From: Siminovitchia terrae
Lineage (GTDB): Bacteria > Bacillota > Bacilli > Bacillales > Bacillaceae_C
Assembly: GCF_003605405.2 (NCBI RefSeq)
Contig: NZ_QYTW02000007.1
Coordinates: 1-64,000, forward strand
Reading direction: 5' to 3'
Length of the DNA: 64,000 nt
The notes below the pieces were generated by a model. That model had not been told where the DNA came from and made no database searches. It saw only the letters and a program-made list of their open reading frames with translations. Below, in pieces: positions 35,576-44,686 of this stretch (its first letter is position 1; each line of letters begins with the position of its first letter). Both the position numbers and the translations under genes were made by a program.

Positions 35576-36406
35576 ATGCTCTTTAAGAAAAACTTCAAAA
35601 GTGAGTTAGTGAATGGTGTACAGATGGGAAATGGAACGCTATCATTTCAAAACATAAAATTAAATGTTCATTGCTTTTTCATTGATGGTGTTTTAATAGA
35701 TACAGGGGCAAAGTCGTTGGAAAGGTACTTTAAACCATTTTTTCAGCAGATTGAGATTGATAAAGTAGTGATTACTCATTTTCATGAAGATCATACGGGG
35801 TGTGCTTCATATCTACAAAAGCTTCAGCTTCCGATTTTTATGGATGATATGATGATTGAATATTGCAGAAAAAAGGCAGCTTATCCTATTTATCGTCAAT
35901 TGTTTTGGGGAAGACGTGGGCCATTCCAGGCAGAACCGATTTCTGAAACATTTTATTCTCGAAATGGAACATGGCGGGTAATCAAAACACCAGGACATGC
36001 TATCGATCATCTGGCTTTTTTAAATCATTCAACAGGGCAGCTGTTTACTGGAGACCTTTATTGTCAAGAAAAGACAAAGGTTATTCTTCGTGAAGAGGAT
36101 GTCCCCATGATTATCGAATCGATTAAAAAAGTCATAACCTATGATTTTGATGAAGTATTTTGCAGCCACGCAGGTTATTTGAACAATGGGCGCTCAGCCT
36201 TAAAGCAAAAGCTAGAATATCTGTTGGAGCTACAAGGGAATATTTTAAAGCTATACGATGAAGGAAAAAGTCCAGAAGAGATTAATAACCTATTGTTTCC
36301 TAAAAAATATCCAATTACTCATTTTTCCTCTGGAGAATGGGACTCTATTCATATTATAAACTCTATCATTAATCAAAAATTAAACCTTACATCGCTCAAA
36401 AAATGA
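35576..36406 (+). CDS. MBL-fold metallo-hydrolase
   Basis: 276 residues. The metal motif is THFHEDHTG (His68, His70, Asp72, His73), with further ligands in TPGHAIDH and FTGDLY and a late His in CSHAGY. It is a cytosolic zinc hydrolase of the glyoxalase-II/lactonase kind; the substrate is unknown. AGGAGGAAGGG precedes the ATG. Confidence 0.88.
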   Translation: MLFKKNFKSELVNGVQMGNGTLSFQNIKLNVHCFFIDGVLIDTGAKSLERYFKPFFQQIEIDKVVITHFHEDHTGCASYLQKLQLPIFMDDMMIEYCRKKAAYPIYRQLFWGRRGPFQAEPISETFYSRNGTWRVIKTPGHAIDHLAFLNHSTGQLFTGDLYCQEKTKVILREEDVPMIIESIKKVITYDFDEVFCSHAGYLNNGRSALKQKLEYLLELQGNILKLYDEGKSPEEINNLLFPKKYPITHFSSGEWDSIHIINSIINQKLNLTSLKK

Positions 36407-36775
36407 ATGAATAATCACTCATTTTCTGTTGAGGAGATTCATGATTTACTTTGTACTTAGATCGATTCGTTTATAACAGCCCTTATTGGACCGTCAATCG
36501 TTTTGGTAAATAAAGCCGTGTAAACGACCTTAACTGATTGGAAGGGAATGGCACTTTCGGATGATCCCCCCATTGAGAGAGCTGCTTCCTAAGGGCACTT
36601 TTTTCAGCAAAAAGAGGTACCTATAACCATTGCTTCAAGAGGTTTGTTTGTCCTTGCTATAATATTACCCAATTGCATCGTCTCGCTAGCAATAAAGGCG
36701 CGACAATTCATATGCTTTTTGGAAACGAGAATCGAATATATTAGTTTTCAGTATCCTTTACTTTGGGAATCATTT
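36407..36775. other. Intergenic stretch with possible gene debris
   Basis: A short frame reads SFITALIGPSIVLVNKAV and stops at once, which may be the trace of a transporter helix. Nothing else is supported. Confidence 0.35.
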
Positions 36776-36858
36776 AAATGACAATAGTGTCATTTAATAA
36801 TTGACGATGAACAGGGTGTGATATAAAATAAAAATGACACATGTGTCATTTTTATTTT
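36776..36858. promoter_or_regulatory. Promoter and two operators of the TetR-CPBP operon
   Basis: Operator 1 at 36776-36795: AAATGACA-ATAG-TGTCATTT. Operator 2 at 36825-36858 is a perfect 34-bp palindrome centred on TGACACATGTGTCA with A/T-rich arms. Between them lie -35 TTGACG (36801-36806) and -10 TAAAAT (36824-36829, 17-bp spacer), which operator 2 overlaps. Both share TGACA/TGTCA, so one TetR protein probably binds both and represses itself. Confidence 0.8.
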
Positions 36859-36872
36859 GAGAGGAGGCTACT

Positions 36873-37532
36873 ATGCCTAAGGTAAGTAATGAATATGTAA
36901 TAAGAAAGAAAAATGCTATTTTAGAAGCAGCATTAACGGTATGTAAAGTTAAGCCACTATATGAAATTACGATGAGAGATATTATTAAAGCTTCAGGGTT
37001 AAGTCAGGGAGGAATTTATCGCTATTTTTCAGACTTAGACGAAATACTTGTTGCAATCATTAATCAAGCTAACGATAATGCTGACTATAAGCAGGCTGTA
37101 GATGCAATCATTGAAAGTAGCAATTCTCCTAAAGAGACGATAGAAAATCTGTTTACTTTTCTCGGAGAGTACATTAAAGAAAACTTATCAACGGTTGGCA
37201 AAATTCAATTTGAGCTTACAATCTTATTTGCGAACAATCCAAAAAGACAAGAAAAAATTTTATCTAACATTGCTGAACAGGAAAGCGGACAATACTTGGT
37301 TGAGCGATTATTTAATGCAGTCCATGAAGGAATTACTTTGGGGTGTTTTCAGCCTAAAGTACCACTAGAAGATTTATTTACTTTTATGATGACGTCTATT
37401 GATGGAATTGTAAGAGATGTTGTTTTACAAAAGTGCTATGGGATGTTTCAAGATGAACAAGCACTTTTTGATGAGATTAGCCTAATGGATACTCTATGTA
37501 AGTCTGTATTATTATTGTTGGGATCCAAGTAA
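36873..37532 (+). CDS. TetR family regulator
   Basis: 219 residues. The helix-turn-helix is ITMRDIIKASGLSQGGIYRYF. The C-terminal domain is of the type found with AcrR-like regulators; the ligand is unknown. AGAGGAGG precedes the ATG. The CPBP protease gene follows two bases later. Confidence 0.9.
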   Translation: MPKVSNEYVIRKKNAILEAALTVCKVKPLYEITMRDIIKASGLSQGGIYRYFSDLDEILVAIINQANDNADYKQAVDAIIESSNSPKETIENLFTFLGEYIKENLSTVGKIQFELTILFANNPKRQEKILSNIAEQESGQYLVERLFNAVHEGITLGCFQPKVPLEDLFTFMMTSIDGIVRDVVLQKCYGMFQDEQALFDEISLMDTLCKSVLLLLGSK

Positions 37533-37534
37533 GG

Positions 37535-38344
37535 ATGGAGGTAACAGGGTTGGGGAAAGAGGTAAGAAGGTTTCTATTCTATACATTTTCTTTATCATGG
37601 ATACTATGGGGCGGCTTAGCGATATTAACACAATTCAATCTGCTCAAATTTGGAACAGCATTATCAATCATCTTGTTTATTCTGGGCGGTGTCGCACCTG
37701 CTATTTGTGAGATATGGCTAAAAAGGAAATATAGTTCTAAAGAAGAGTTTAAATCGTTTATTAAAAATATAAGAAATCCTAGACATCCATTCGTATGGTA
37801 TTTACTTACTGTCGGACTTGCGTTTGCGGCTTGCTTTTTACCAACTCTTTGGGATGGAGCAACGGTTGCGAACCCTCTATATATGGCATTGATAAACTTT
37901 CCAATAATGATTATCGGAGGTGGTCTGGAGGAGATCGGCTGGCGCGGGTATTTACAGCCTATGTTGCAGAAGAAATTTTCGCCATTCACAAGTACGCTCA
38001 TTGTGGGAGGTATTTGGGCAATCTGGCATTTGCCATTATGGTTTGTGATTGGTTCAAATCAAGTGACTATGAATTTTCTCTGGTTTACTCTAATGGCCCT
38101 AGCACTATCATTTTTAATGACGGTCATTTATTTATCCACTAAGAGTATTTTTTTATGTATTATTTTCCATGCACTGATTAATTCATTTTGGGTAGTATAT
38201 ATTCCAGATACAAATGTTCTGTCTGCTTTATTTACGCTTTTATTTGCACTGGTCATTTTTACAGTGTTTGAACTCTATCGAAAGAGGAATAACACTAAAG
38301 GGTCTACATCACGAATAAATGTCTTATCATCATATAACAAATAA
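37535..38344 (+). CDS. CPBP family intramembrane metalloprotease
   Basis: 269 residues with about eight membrane segments and the three catalytic motifs EEIGWRGYLQP, WHLPLWF and FHALINS. The family includes prenyl-protein proteases and bacteriocin self-immunity proteins. The ATG at 37535 contains GGAGG; a TTG at 37550 has that GGAGG at good spacing (MGKEVRRFLF) and is a credible alternative. Under TetR control, which fits a drug- or peptide-inducible defence. Confidence 0.9.
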   Translation: MEVTGLGKEVRRFLFYTFSLSWILWGGLAILTQFNLLKFGTALSIILFILGGVAPAICEIWLKRKYSSKEEFKSFIKNIRNPRHPFVWYLLTVGLAFAACFLPTLWDGATVANPLYMALINFPIMIIGGGLEEIGWRGYLQPMLQKKFSPFTSTLIVGGIWAIWHLPLWFVIGSNQVTMNFLWFTLMALALSFLMTVIYLSTKSIFLCIIFHALINSFWVVYIPDTNVLSALFTLLFALVIFTVFELYRKRNNTKGSTSRINVLSSYNK

Positions 38345-38405
38345 GATTTTTACTCACTTAAGCTATAGATTATAAAATCCAGTAAAAATTAATAACGGAA
38401 CAATC

Positions 38406-38441
38406 GAGCGCAATTCAGTGGTAAGAATTGTGCTCATTTTT
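38406..38441 (+). terminator. Terminator of the TetR-CPBP operon
   Basis: GAGCGCAATTC (38406-38416) with GAATTGTGCTC (38425-38435), followed by ATTTTTT. The remaining sequence up to 38697 shows no feature. Confidence 0.85.
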
Positions 38442-38697
38442 TATGGATCCCACCTGTAAAGAAAACGTTGTCATTTAAGAAAAACAGTTTTTTATATCAA
38501 GGCTCTCATCATTTAACAGAAATTGGTATTGAACATCAATCTGAATTTTTTTATAGAATTTTGAACCGCCTCTCTGTTACCTGAAAATCAGCTTTGGAAG
38601 AAAACAAAGGCAATCCAGGAACACATTCATTATTGCAGAATCCCAAAATATTAAATACACTCTATTCATAATGATTCACAGAAAAGGTGATCTGGAA

Positions 38698-39381
38698 ATG
38701 AAAATTTTACTTGTGGAAGATGATAAAACAATCGCATCCGGACTTGAGTATTCGCTGCAGCAAGATCATTTTTCAACAATATTATGCTATGATGCCAGTT
38801 CCGCTAAGAAGATATTAACAGAACAGCTTGAGCAAATTTCTTTATGTTTATTTGATTTGTCTTTGCCTGACGGCAGTGGCTATGATTTGTGTAGGATGGT
38901 AAAAGAAAAGAGTGATCTTCCGGTCATTTTTTTAACTGCCGTTGATGATGAAGTCAACGTGGTGATGGGACTCGATATGGGGGCGGACGACTATGTTACG
39001 AAGCCATTCCGTATTCGCGAGCTGCTCTCACGAATTAAATCCGTTTTACGTAGATATCATAAGCAGACTCAAACAAAAACAGTGATTGAAATTGAAAATA
39101 TAAAAATAAATACCCTCGAAGGAAAGGTTTATAAAAATGGCGTTGAGGTTATTTTAACGGCGTTGGAATATCGTTTACTACTAATCTTTGCCAATCATAT
39201 TGGACAAGTGCTTTCACGAAATCAGCTGCTTGAGCAAATTTGGGATGTAGCAGGGGACTTTGTAAATGATAATACATTAACAGTCTACATTAAACGGTTA
39301 AGAGAAAAATTAGAGGACCAGCCGCAAAATCCAACTATTGTTAAAACAGTACGTGGTGTCGGTTATAAGGTTGGCGATTAA
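38698..39381 (+). CDS. OmpR/PhoB-type response regulator
   Basis: 227 residues. The receiver domain has the acidic pair VEDD, phospho-acceptor Asp53 in LFDLSLPDGSGYD, Thr in LTAVDD and Lys in DDYVTKPF. The winged-helix output domain ends VKTVRGVGYKVGD. The ATG at 38698 has AAAAGGTGAT upstream; an in-frame start at 38671 is rejected as it precedes the conserved MKILLVEDD. It is paired with the kinase and the ABC transporter. Confidence 0.92.
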   Translation: MKILLVEDDKTIASGLEYSLQQDHFSTILCYDASSAKKILTEQLEQISLCLFDLSLPDGSGYDLCRMVKEKSDLPVIFLTAVDDEVNVVMGLDMGADDYVTKPFRIRELLSRIKSVLRRYHKQTQTKTVIEIENIKINTLEGKVYKNGVEVILTALEYRLLLIFANHIGQVLSRNQLLEQIWDVAGDFVNDNTLTVYIKRLREKLEDQPQNPTIVKTVRGVGYKVGD

Positions 39382-39382
39382 T

Positions 39383-40384
39383 ATGTTACGGAATAAAGAG
39401 ATTCAGATCTTATTATTCGTTATGTGTTCCATCAGCTTGGCTGCAATGATTGCGGCATTCTTCATTTCAACAGCTGCTTTTATTCTTATTTCTATCACTT
39501 CCATTTTACTGATTGGCTCCTGCTTTATCTTTACCCGTTGGAGATATCATGAAATTGAAAAGTTGTCCGCATATTTACGTCAAATTACTAGTGGCGATTA
39601 TTCTTTGGATATACGAGACAATCATGAAGGGGAGCTTAGTATTTTAAAAAGCGATATTTATAAAGTTACGCTGAAGCTGTCTGAACAAAGCTCACTTCTA
39701 AAGAAAGATAAGGTTCAGCTGACGGATGCAATTTCCGATATATCTCACCAATTGAAAACCCCGTTAACCTCAATGATGGTGATGTCGGATTTATTAAGTA
39801 ATGCCGACCTGCCTAAGAAAAAAAGGGTGGAATTTACACGCAATATCCGGATTCAGCTCGAGCGGTTAGAATGGCTTGTTTCTTCATTATTAAAACTATC
39901 AAAAATCGATGCGGGGACAGTTCAATTTAAAAAGGATAACATCATGGTTCATCAACTGATTCATGCAGCAATCCAATCTGTCCTGATCCCAACTGATATT
40001 AAAGAGCAGAACATATCAATTGACGGAGAAGAAGCCGTAACGCTCTTGGGGGATTTTAATTGGACAGTTGAAGCAATCATAAATATATTAAAGAACTGCG
40101 TAGAACATACCCAGGAAGGTGGAACTATTAGCATTTCTTTCACAAAAAACGCATTGTTTACGGAAGTCATCATTAGCGATAATGGTCAGGGTATCCCAAG
40201 AAATGATTTGCCATATATTTTTAAACGTTTTTATAAAGGAAAAAATGCAAGTGAAGATAGCGTGGGAATTGGACTTGCGATGGCTTATAGTATTATTAAA
40301 AGCCAAAACGGGGATATCAGTGTAATGAGTGAAAAAGGAAAGGGTACTCAATTCAGAATAAAGTTTTACACACAGGTGATTTAA
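39383..40384 (+). CDS. Sensor histidine kinase
   Basis: 333 residues. Two membrane helices (about residues 9-28 and 33-51) are joined by almost no external loop, as in intramembrane-sensing kinases. Then come a HAMP-like linker, the H-box DISHQLKTPLTSM (His122), the N-box IINILKNCVEHT and the G-boxes DNGQGIP and GIGLAMAYSI. It starts one base after the regulator stop. With the FtsX-type transporter downstream it resembles antimicrobial-peptide sensing modules. Confidence 0.9.
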   Translation: MLRNKEIQILLFVMCSISLAAMIAAFFISTAAFILISITSILLIGSCFIFTRWRYHEIEKLSAYLRQITSGDYSLDIRDNHEGELSILKSDIYKVTLKLSEQSSLLKKDKVQLTDAISDISHQLKTPLTSMMVMSDLLSNADLPKKKRVEFTRNIRIQLERLEWLVSSLLKLSKIDAGTVQFKKDNIMVHQLIHAAIQSVLIPTDIKEQNISIDGEEAVTLLGDFNWTVEAIINILKNCVEHTQEGGTISISFTKNALFTEVIISDNGQGIPRNDLPYIFKRFYKGKNASEDSVGIGLAMAYSIIKSQNGDISVMSEKGKGTQFRIKFYTQVI

Positions 40385-40421
40385 AGCCGCCCAAATTTCT
40401 TTTAATGGGTGGCTTTTTTCA
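40384..40421 (+). terminator. Terminator of the two-component operon
   Basis: AAGCCGCCCA (40384-40393) with TGGGTGGCTT (40406-40415), then a T-run. The transporter genes therefore have their own promoter. Confidence 0.85.
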
Positions 40422-40449
40422 AAGTATAACTTGTGATGGAAAATGCTCT

Positions 40450-40590
40450 CTAAAAAAAGCTTTCTTTGTCCAGCTCCGGGCGCCATCGGCGCAAGGATTA
40501 AGCCAATCGCTTTTGAAAGAAAACTACACCTTTTTCAGCACTCGTCTTATGCTTGTCGCCTAAGGCTGTGCGCCTTCCGCTTTTCTTAAC
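40450..40590. repeat. Bacillaceae-type intergenic repeat
   Basis: A stretch with CAGCTCCGGGCGCC, AAGCCAATCGCTTTTG, CGTCTTATGCTTGTCGCC and GCGCCTTCCGCTTTTCTT. I know this block order from many Bacillus intergenic regions, where it forms an imperfect inverted repeat (here AAGCTTTCTTTG...CGCTTTTCTT ends). It is one copy only and distinct from the eight-copy family. Confidence 0.65.
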
Positions 40591-40620
40591 TACCTTTAAC
40601 AAAGGCTAAGTGACTAAATT

Positions 40621-40669
40621 GTCATTTTCAAAGTCACTTGAATGTCACTTTAGATAGATAAACTATAAT
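40621..40669 (+). promoter_or_regulatory. Transporter promoter with direct repeats for a response regulator
   Basis: GTCA occurs at 40621, 40633 and 40644 within TGTCATTTT, AGTCACTTG and TGTCACTTT, one helical turn apart. They occupy the -35 region of a good -10 TATAAT (40664-40669) that lacks a -35 box. This is the layout of a promoter activated by an OmpR-type regulator, presumably the one encoded just upstream. Confidence 0.6.
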
Positions 40670-40694
40670 TAACAGCAAACATGGAGGTTTTACA

Positions 40695-41378
40695 ATGGAA
40701 ATTTTAAAAATAGAAAATCTGTCTAAAGTGTATGGAAAAAATGAGACAGCCGTTAAGGCATTGGACGATGTTTCTTTTTCCGTTAAAAAGGGAGAGTTTA
40801 TTGCTATTATCGGCCCGTCTGGATCTGGTAAATCCACGCTTTTACATTTGCTTGGCGGTGTGGACCGGCCTTCAAGTGGAAAAGTATTTGTCGATAATAC
40901 AGATATTTATAGCCTGAATGAAACTCAATTAGCCATTTTTCGAAGAAGACAAATCGGGTTAATCTATCAATTTTACAATCTGATTCCCGTTTTGACGGTG
41001 GAAGAAAATATTACTCTGCCGCTTTTGCTGGATCAGCATCAAGTTGATAAAAAACAGCTTGATGATATTGTGAAAAAGTTGAATTTAGAAAGCCGCTTAA
41101 ATCATCTGCCAAATCAACTTTCGGGCGGGCAGCAGCAGCGGGTTTCGATTGGACGTGCCTTAATTAGCAATCCGGCAATTATGCTGGCGGATGAACCGAC
41201 GGGAAATCTGGATAGTAAAAATAGTGCGGAAATTATCGACTTGTTGAAAATGTTTCATAAAACATATAATCAGACTCTCATTGTTATTACACATGATGAG
41301 CGGATTGCTCTCCAGGCAGACCGCCTCATAGAAATTGAAGACGGCAAGATAACTCGGGACGAGGTGATTCGTCCATGA
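40695..41378 (+). CDS. ABC transporter ATP-binding protein (MacB/BceA/LolD type)
   Basis: 227 residues: Walker [10 protein letters not shown], the family block [18 protein letters not shown], signature [15 protein letters not shown], Walker [30 protein letters not shown] precedes the ATG. It overlaps the permease gene by four bases. Confidence 0.93.
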   Translation: MEILKIENLSKVYGKNETAVKALDDVSFSVKKGEFIAIIGPSGSGKSTLLHLLGGVDRPSSGKVFVDNTDIYSLNETQLAIFRRRQIGLIYQFYNLIPVLTVEENITLPLLLDQHQVDKKQLDDIVKKLNLESRLNHLPNQLSGGQQQRVSIGRALISNPAIMLADEPTGNLDSKNSAEIIDLLKMFHKTYNQTLIVITHDERIALQADRLIEIEDGKITRDEVIRP

Positions 41379-43954
41379 ACATTGTCAACAAACTGACAAT
41401 CAGGCATTTGCGGAAAAATAAGCGTCGAACACTTGTCACGATCATTGGAGTTATCATTTCTGTGGCGATGCTTACAGCAGTTGCAACGATTGGCGTTTCC
41501 TTTATGGATTTAATGAAGAGGCAAGCCATCGCTGATGGAGGAGAATGGCATGTTCTTTATAATGACGTTAATCAAGACCAACTCCAGGCAATAAAGAAAG
41601 ATGAGAATACGAAAAAAATAGTTCTGTCAAAAGAGCTAGGCTTCGCTTTATTAAAAGGAAGTAAAAATGAAGATAAGCCTTATCTATTTATCAAACAGTA
41701 TAATCAAGCTGGATTTCAACAATTTCCCATAAAATTAAGTAGTGGCAGATTGCCAAAAACACCAAATGAAATTGTTATTTCAAACGAAATAAACGATAGT
41801 GCCCAGGTTGATTATAAGATTGGTGATGTTATAAAGCTCGATATTGGCAACAGAATTTCAAATGATCCGGATATTGATGGGCCTTTGGATCAATATTATT
41901 CTTTAGAAACAGATGAAAAAGGTGAAATCAATGAAGAACTGAAGGTTACATCAACAAAAGAGTTTACGATAGTCGGTACAATTAAACGACCAACATCGGA
42001 ACCCATTTGGGGGCCCAGTTATACGGTCATTTCCTATCTTGATGAAGGTTTGTATGGCAAGGAAGAACCTGTAGATGCGATTGTTGTCTTAAAGAGAGTC
42101 ACTAATTCTATATTTGATCATGCAGAAAATTTAGCCAAGAAAAATCACATAGATCATGTTGAAATGAACCATGATTTACTTCATTATTACGGTGCGGTAA
42201 AAAGTGAAGGCATGCGTACAACACTTTATTCATTGACGGCTATTATCATGGTCATTATTATTGTTGGATCAGTGTCATTAATTTATAACGCCTTCGCGAT
42301 TTCTGTTTCGGAACGCTCCAGGCATTTGGGGATGCTTTCAAGTGTTGGGGCGACAAAAAAACAAAAGCGGAACTCGGTATTCTTTGAAGGCATTATGATC
42401 GGATTAATTAGTATTCCAATTGGAATTATTTCCGGTCTTGCCGGAATGTGGATTACATTTTTACTACTCAATTCCATTATTCAAGGGGCCTTGGAAATAA
42501 CTGAAAGGTTAAAAGTGACCGTAACGCCAGGTTCTATGCTTTTAGCTGTCCTGGTTTCGATCATTACCATTTTTATATCTACTTATATTCCTGCCAGGAG
42601 AGCTTCACGTATTTCTGCTATTGACGCGATTCGTCAATCAACTGATGTGAAGCTAACGAGAAAAGCAGTAAAGACCTCCAAAATAGTTCGTAAATTATTT
42701 GGAATCGAAGCTGAAATTGGATTGAAAAATCTAAAAAGAAATAGGCGTAGATATCAAGCAACTGTTTTTTCACTCGTGATCAGTATAATGCTTTTCTTAT
42801 CTGTCTCCTTTTTTACAGCCAATTTGAAAAAATCATTAGCGCTTTCTCAGGACGGACAAAACTATGACATCGAGATGGGGATAGAACAAGGGAGAGACGA
42901 CCAGCTGGTCAACTCGATTTTATCAACTGATGAAATAACAAAATATACGATGATTTCGCAGGCACAATATGCTCAATCATGGATAGAAAAAGATGCGGTG
43001 TCTGATGTACTGCGTCAATACGAAGGCTTCAATAGTGAGCTTGTTAAAGGAAAATATCCTTATCAAGTGTGTCTTTATGCGCTTGATGATAAAAGCTTAA
43101 AAGCATATGCAAAGGAAGCAGGCGCAGATTACAATGAACTTCAAGCTGGTTTAAACGCAATCGTGATTGATAAAATTCGGTATGAAGATGAAGAAGCAGG
43201 AAAATATGTTGAAACAAAAGCTATTCGTACAAAGGTTGGAGAGAAGATTAAGTTATATTCCGATAATACAGAGGATGAAAAACAAAAGTATATGAATGAA
43301 TTGACTGTTTCGGCATTAACAGATCAGCTTCCTTTGGGAGTTATTCCAGAAGGCCCCGGCAGTTTGGATATCGTAATATCTGAAACAGTTCTAGATCAAT
43401 TGGGCATTTCGGCAGACGAAAATCGCCAGTTGTATATAAATAGCACGGATCCACTTAAGACCCAGCAACAAATAGAGGAAATGGAAGAAGTAAAACATTT
43501 CATTCATAATGTGTATCAAAGTCGCCAGCAGGATAAACAAATGGTGATGATCATGTCGGTCTTTACGTACGGATTTATCGTGTTGATTACGGCCATTTCG
43601 ATTGCAAATATTTTAAATACCATTTCGACGAGCATTTCTTTAAGAAAACGCGAATTTGCTATGCTCAAATCGGTGGGAATGACGCCAAAAGGTTTTAATA
43701 AAATGATCAACTATGAAAGCATTTTTTATGGAATAAAAGCATTAATGTATGGACTTCCTTTAAGTGTCATATGTATGTTACTTATACATAAGGCCCTGAT
43801 GAATTCGTTTAGTTACAGTTTCTCACTACCATGGATGAGTATTTTCTATGTGACTATAGCTGTTTTTATAATCGTCGGCATGTCCATGCTTTATTCGAGC
43901 GCGAAAGTAAAGAAGGAAAACATCATTGATGCTTTGAAACAAGAAAATATATAG
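41375..43954 (+). CDS. FtsX-like ABC transporter permease
   Basis: 859 residues: an N-terminal helix, a large extracellular region of about 210 residues, three helices, a second extracellular region and a final set of helices, i.e. the long two-FtsX-domain plan. Landmarks are SERSRHLGMLSSVGATKKQ in the first FtsX domain and SLRKREFAMLKSVGMTPKGF in the second. Such mechanotransmission-type transporters remove antibiotics from lipid targets or export peptides. With the adjacent kinase it probably forms a detoxification module. Confidence 0.9.
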   Translation: MNIVNKLTIRHLRKNKRRTLVTIIGVIISVAMLTAVATIGVSFMDLMKRQAIADGGEWHVLYNDVNQDQLQAIKKDENTKKIVLSKELGFALLKGSKNEDKPYLFIKQYNQAGFQQFPIKLSSGRLPKTPNEIVISNEINDSAQVDYKIGDVIKLDIGNRISNDPDIDGPLDQYYSLETDEKGEINEELKVTSTKEFTIVGTIKRPTSEPIWGPSYTVISYLDEGLYGKEEPVDAIVVLKRVTNSIFDHAENLAKKNHIDHVEMNHDLLHYYGAVKSEGMRTTLYSLTAIIMVIIIVGSVSLIYNAFAISVSERSRHLGMLSSVGATKKQKRNSVFFEGIMIGLISIPIGIISGLAGMWITFLLLNSIIQGALEITERLKVTVTPGSMLLAVLVSIITIFISTYIPARRASRISAIDAIRQSTDVKLTRKAVKTSKIVRKLFGIEAEIGLKNLKRNRRRYQATVFSLVISIMLFLSVSFFTANLKKSLALSQDGQNYDIEMGIEQGRDDQLVNSILSTDEITKYTMISQAQYAQSWIEKDAVSDVLRQYEGFNSELVKGKYPYQVCLYALDDKSLKAYAKEAGADYNELQAGLNAIVIDKIRYEDEEAGKYVETKAIRTKVGEKIKLYSDNTEDEKQKYMNELTVSALTDQLPLGVIPEGPGSLDIVISETVLDQLGISADENRQLYINSTDPLKTQQQIEEMEEVKHFIHNVYQSRQQDKQMVMIMSVFTYGFIVLITAISIANILNTISTSISLRKREFAMLKSVGMTPKGFNKMINYESIFYGIKALMYGLPLSVICMLLIHKALMNSFSYSFSLPWMSIFYVTIAVFIIVGMSMLYSSAKVKKENIIDALKQENI

Positions 43955-44008
43955 TTGAGAAAATAGAAGTTGCTTAAAACTTTAGTTTTCCTGATTCAAC
44001 GAATGACC

Positions 44009-44053
44009 AAAATTCCAATCAAATCGGAAATTCCAACATTTGATTGGGATTTT
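44009..44053 (+). terminator. Terminator after the FtsX-type transporter
   Basis: AAAATTCCAATCAAAT (44009-44024) pairs with ATTTGATTGGGATTTT (44038-44053) with one G-T pair, then CCTTTTC. The next 200 bases hold nothing recognised. Confidence 0.7.
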
Positions 44054-44252
44054 CCTTTTCAATCTTTACCCATCAGGTTCATCATGTGTTTGCTCCTGGT
44101 GACAAATACTATCGTTCCGCTTGTAGCCGTCAGGCCCAAAAAACATCCCTTTTACAGGTCGAAAAATTATTGTGTTCTTTGATCACTGATTAACTTATAT
44201 TTATGTGGGTTTTGGATTATCGTTACTGCTTGAGTAGCAAGCAATGTTTTCA

Positions 44253-44281
44253 TTGACCTTATCTATGGTTAAGATTATAAT
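44253..44281 (+). promoter_or_regulatory. Promoter of the erm leader
   Basis: TTGACC (44253-44258), a 17-bp spacer, TATAAT (44276-44281). The RNA would start about 40 bases before the leader peptide. Confidence 0.75.
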
Positions 44282-44328
44282 ATATGGAATATTTAATGTA
44301 ATTAAACTAAGGAGGGTTGTTAAAAGCT

Positions 44329-44367
44329 ATGGGTGTAATTATTACTTTCCGTGCTTTGAACTGTTAA
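44329..44367 (+). CDS. erm leader peptide, 12 residues
   Basis: AAGGAGGG then ATG; the product is MGVIITFRALNC. After the TAA (44365-44367) the same frame stays open to 44445 and reads FNKFEGSVFAYRVNGISVPI, then FNNLH. VNGISVPIFNN mirrors VNGIRMPFFSN at the end of the ABC-F leader. Leader peptides of this kind stall ribosomes bound to macrolides and release the erm mRNA from attenuation. Confidence 0.7.
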   Translation: MGVIITFRALNC

Positions 44368-44403
44368 TTTAATAAGTTCGAAGGCTCTGTTTTCGCTTAC
44401 AGA

Positions 44404-44641
44404 GTAAACGGGATAAGTGTGCCCATTTTTAACAATCTTCATTAAAATATTTTTGTTAATGAGAGGAAAGACTGATTCTTCAATCTTTCCTTTTATATTG
44501 TTATGAGAACTTTTTTTAGCTTTTTGAAAGTCTATTTTGTGTTATTTAATTTTTCAAATATGCACAAATTCTTTTGTCTTATTGCAAAATAACTGATCCC
44601 GTTTACTGGAAGCCACAGACGCCTATGTCTGTGGCTTTTTT
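44404..44641 (+). promoter_or_regulatory. erm attenuator region
   Basis: A block at 44407-44436 (AACGGGATA...TGCCC...TTTTTA.CAAT) is shared with the ABC-F leader. Hairpin 2: GGAAAGA (44465-44471) with TCTTTCC (44484-44490), then TTTTAT. Hairpin 3: AGCCACAGAC (44611-44620) with GTCTGTGGCT (44627-44636), then T-run. GTAAACGGGAT (44404-44414) is exactly complementary to ATCCCGTTTAC (44596-44606), offering an alternative long-range pairing. Confidence 0.7.
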
Positions 44642-44686
44642 GCGTTCAGAGCCGAAAGTCCAAATTAAGAGAGGGTTGTTTGAATA

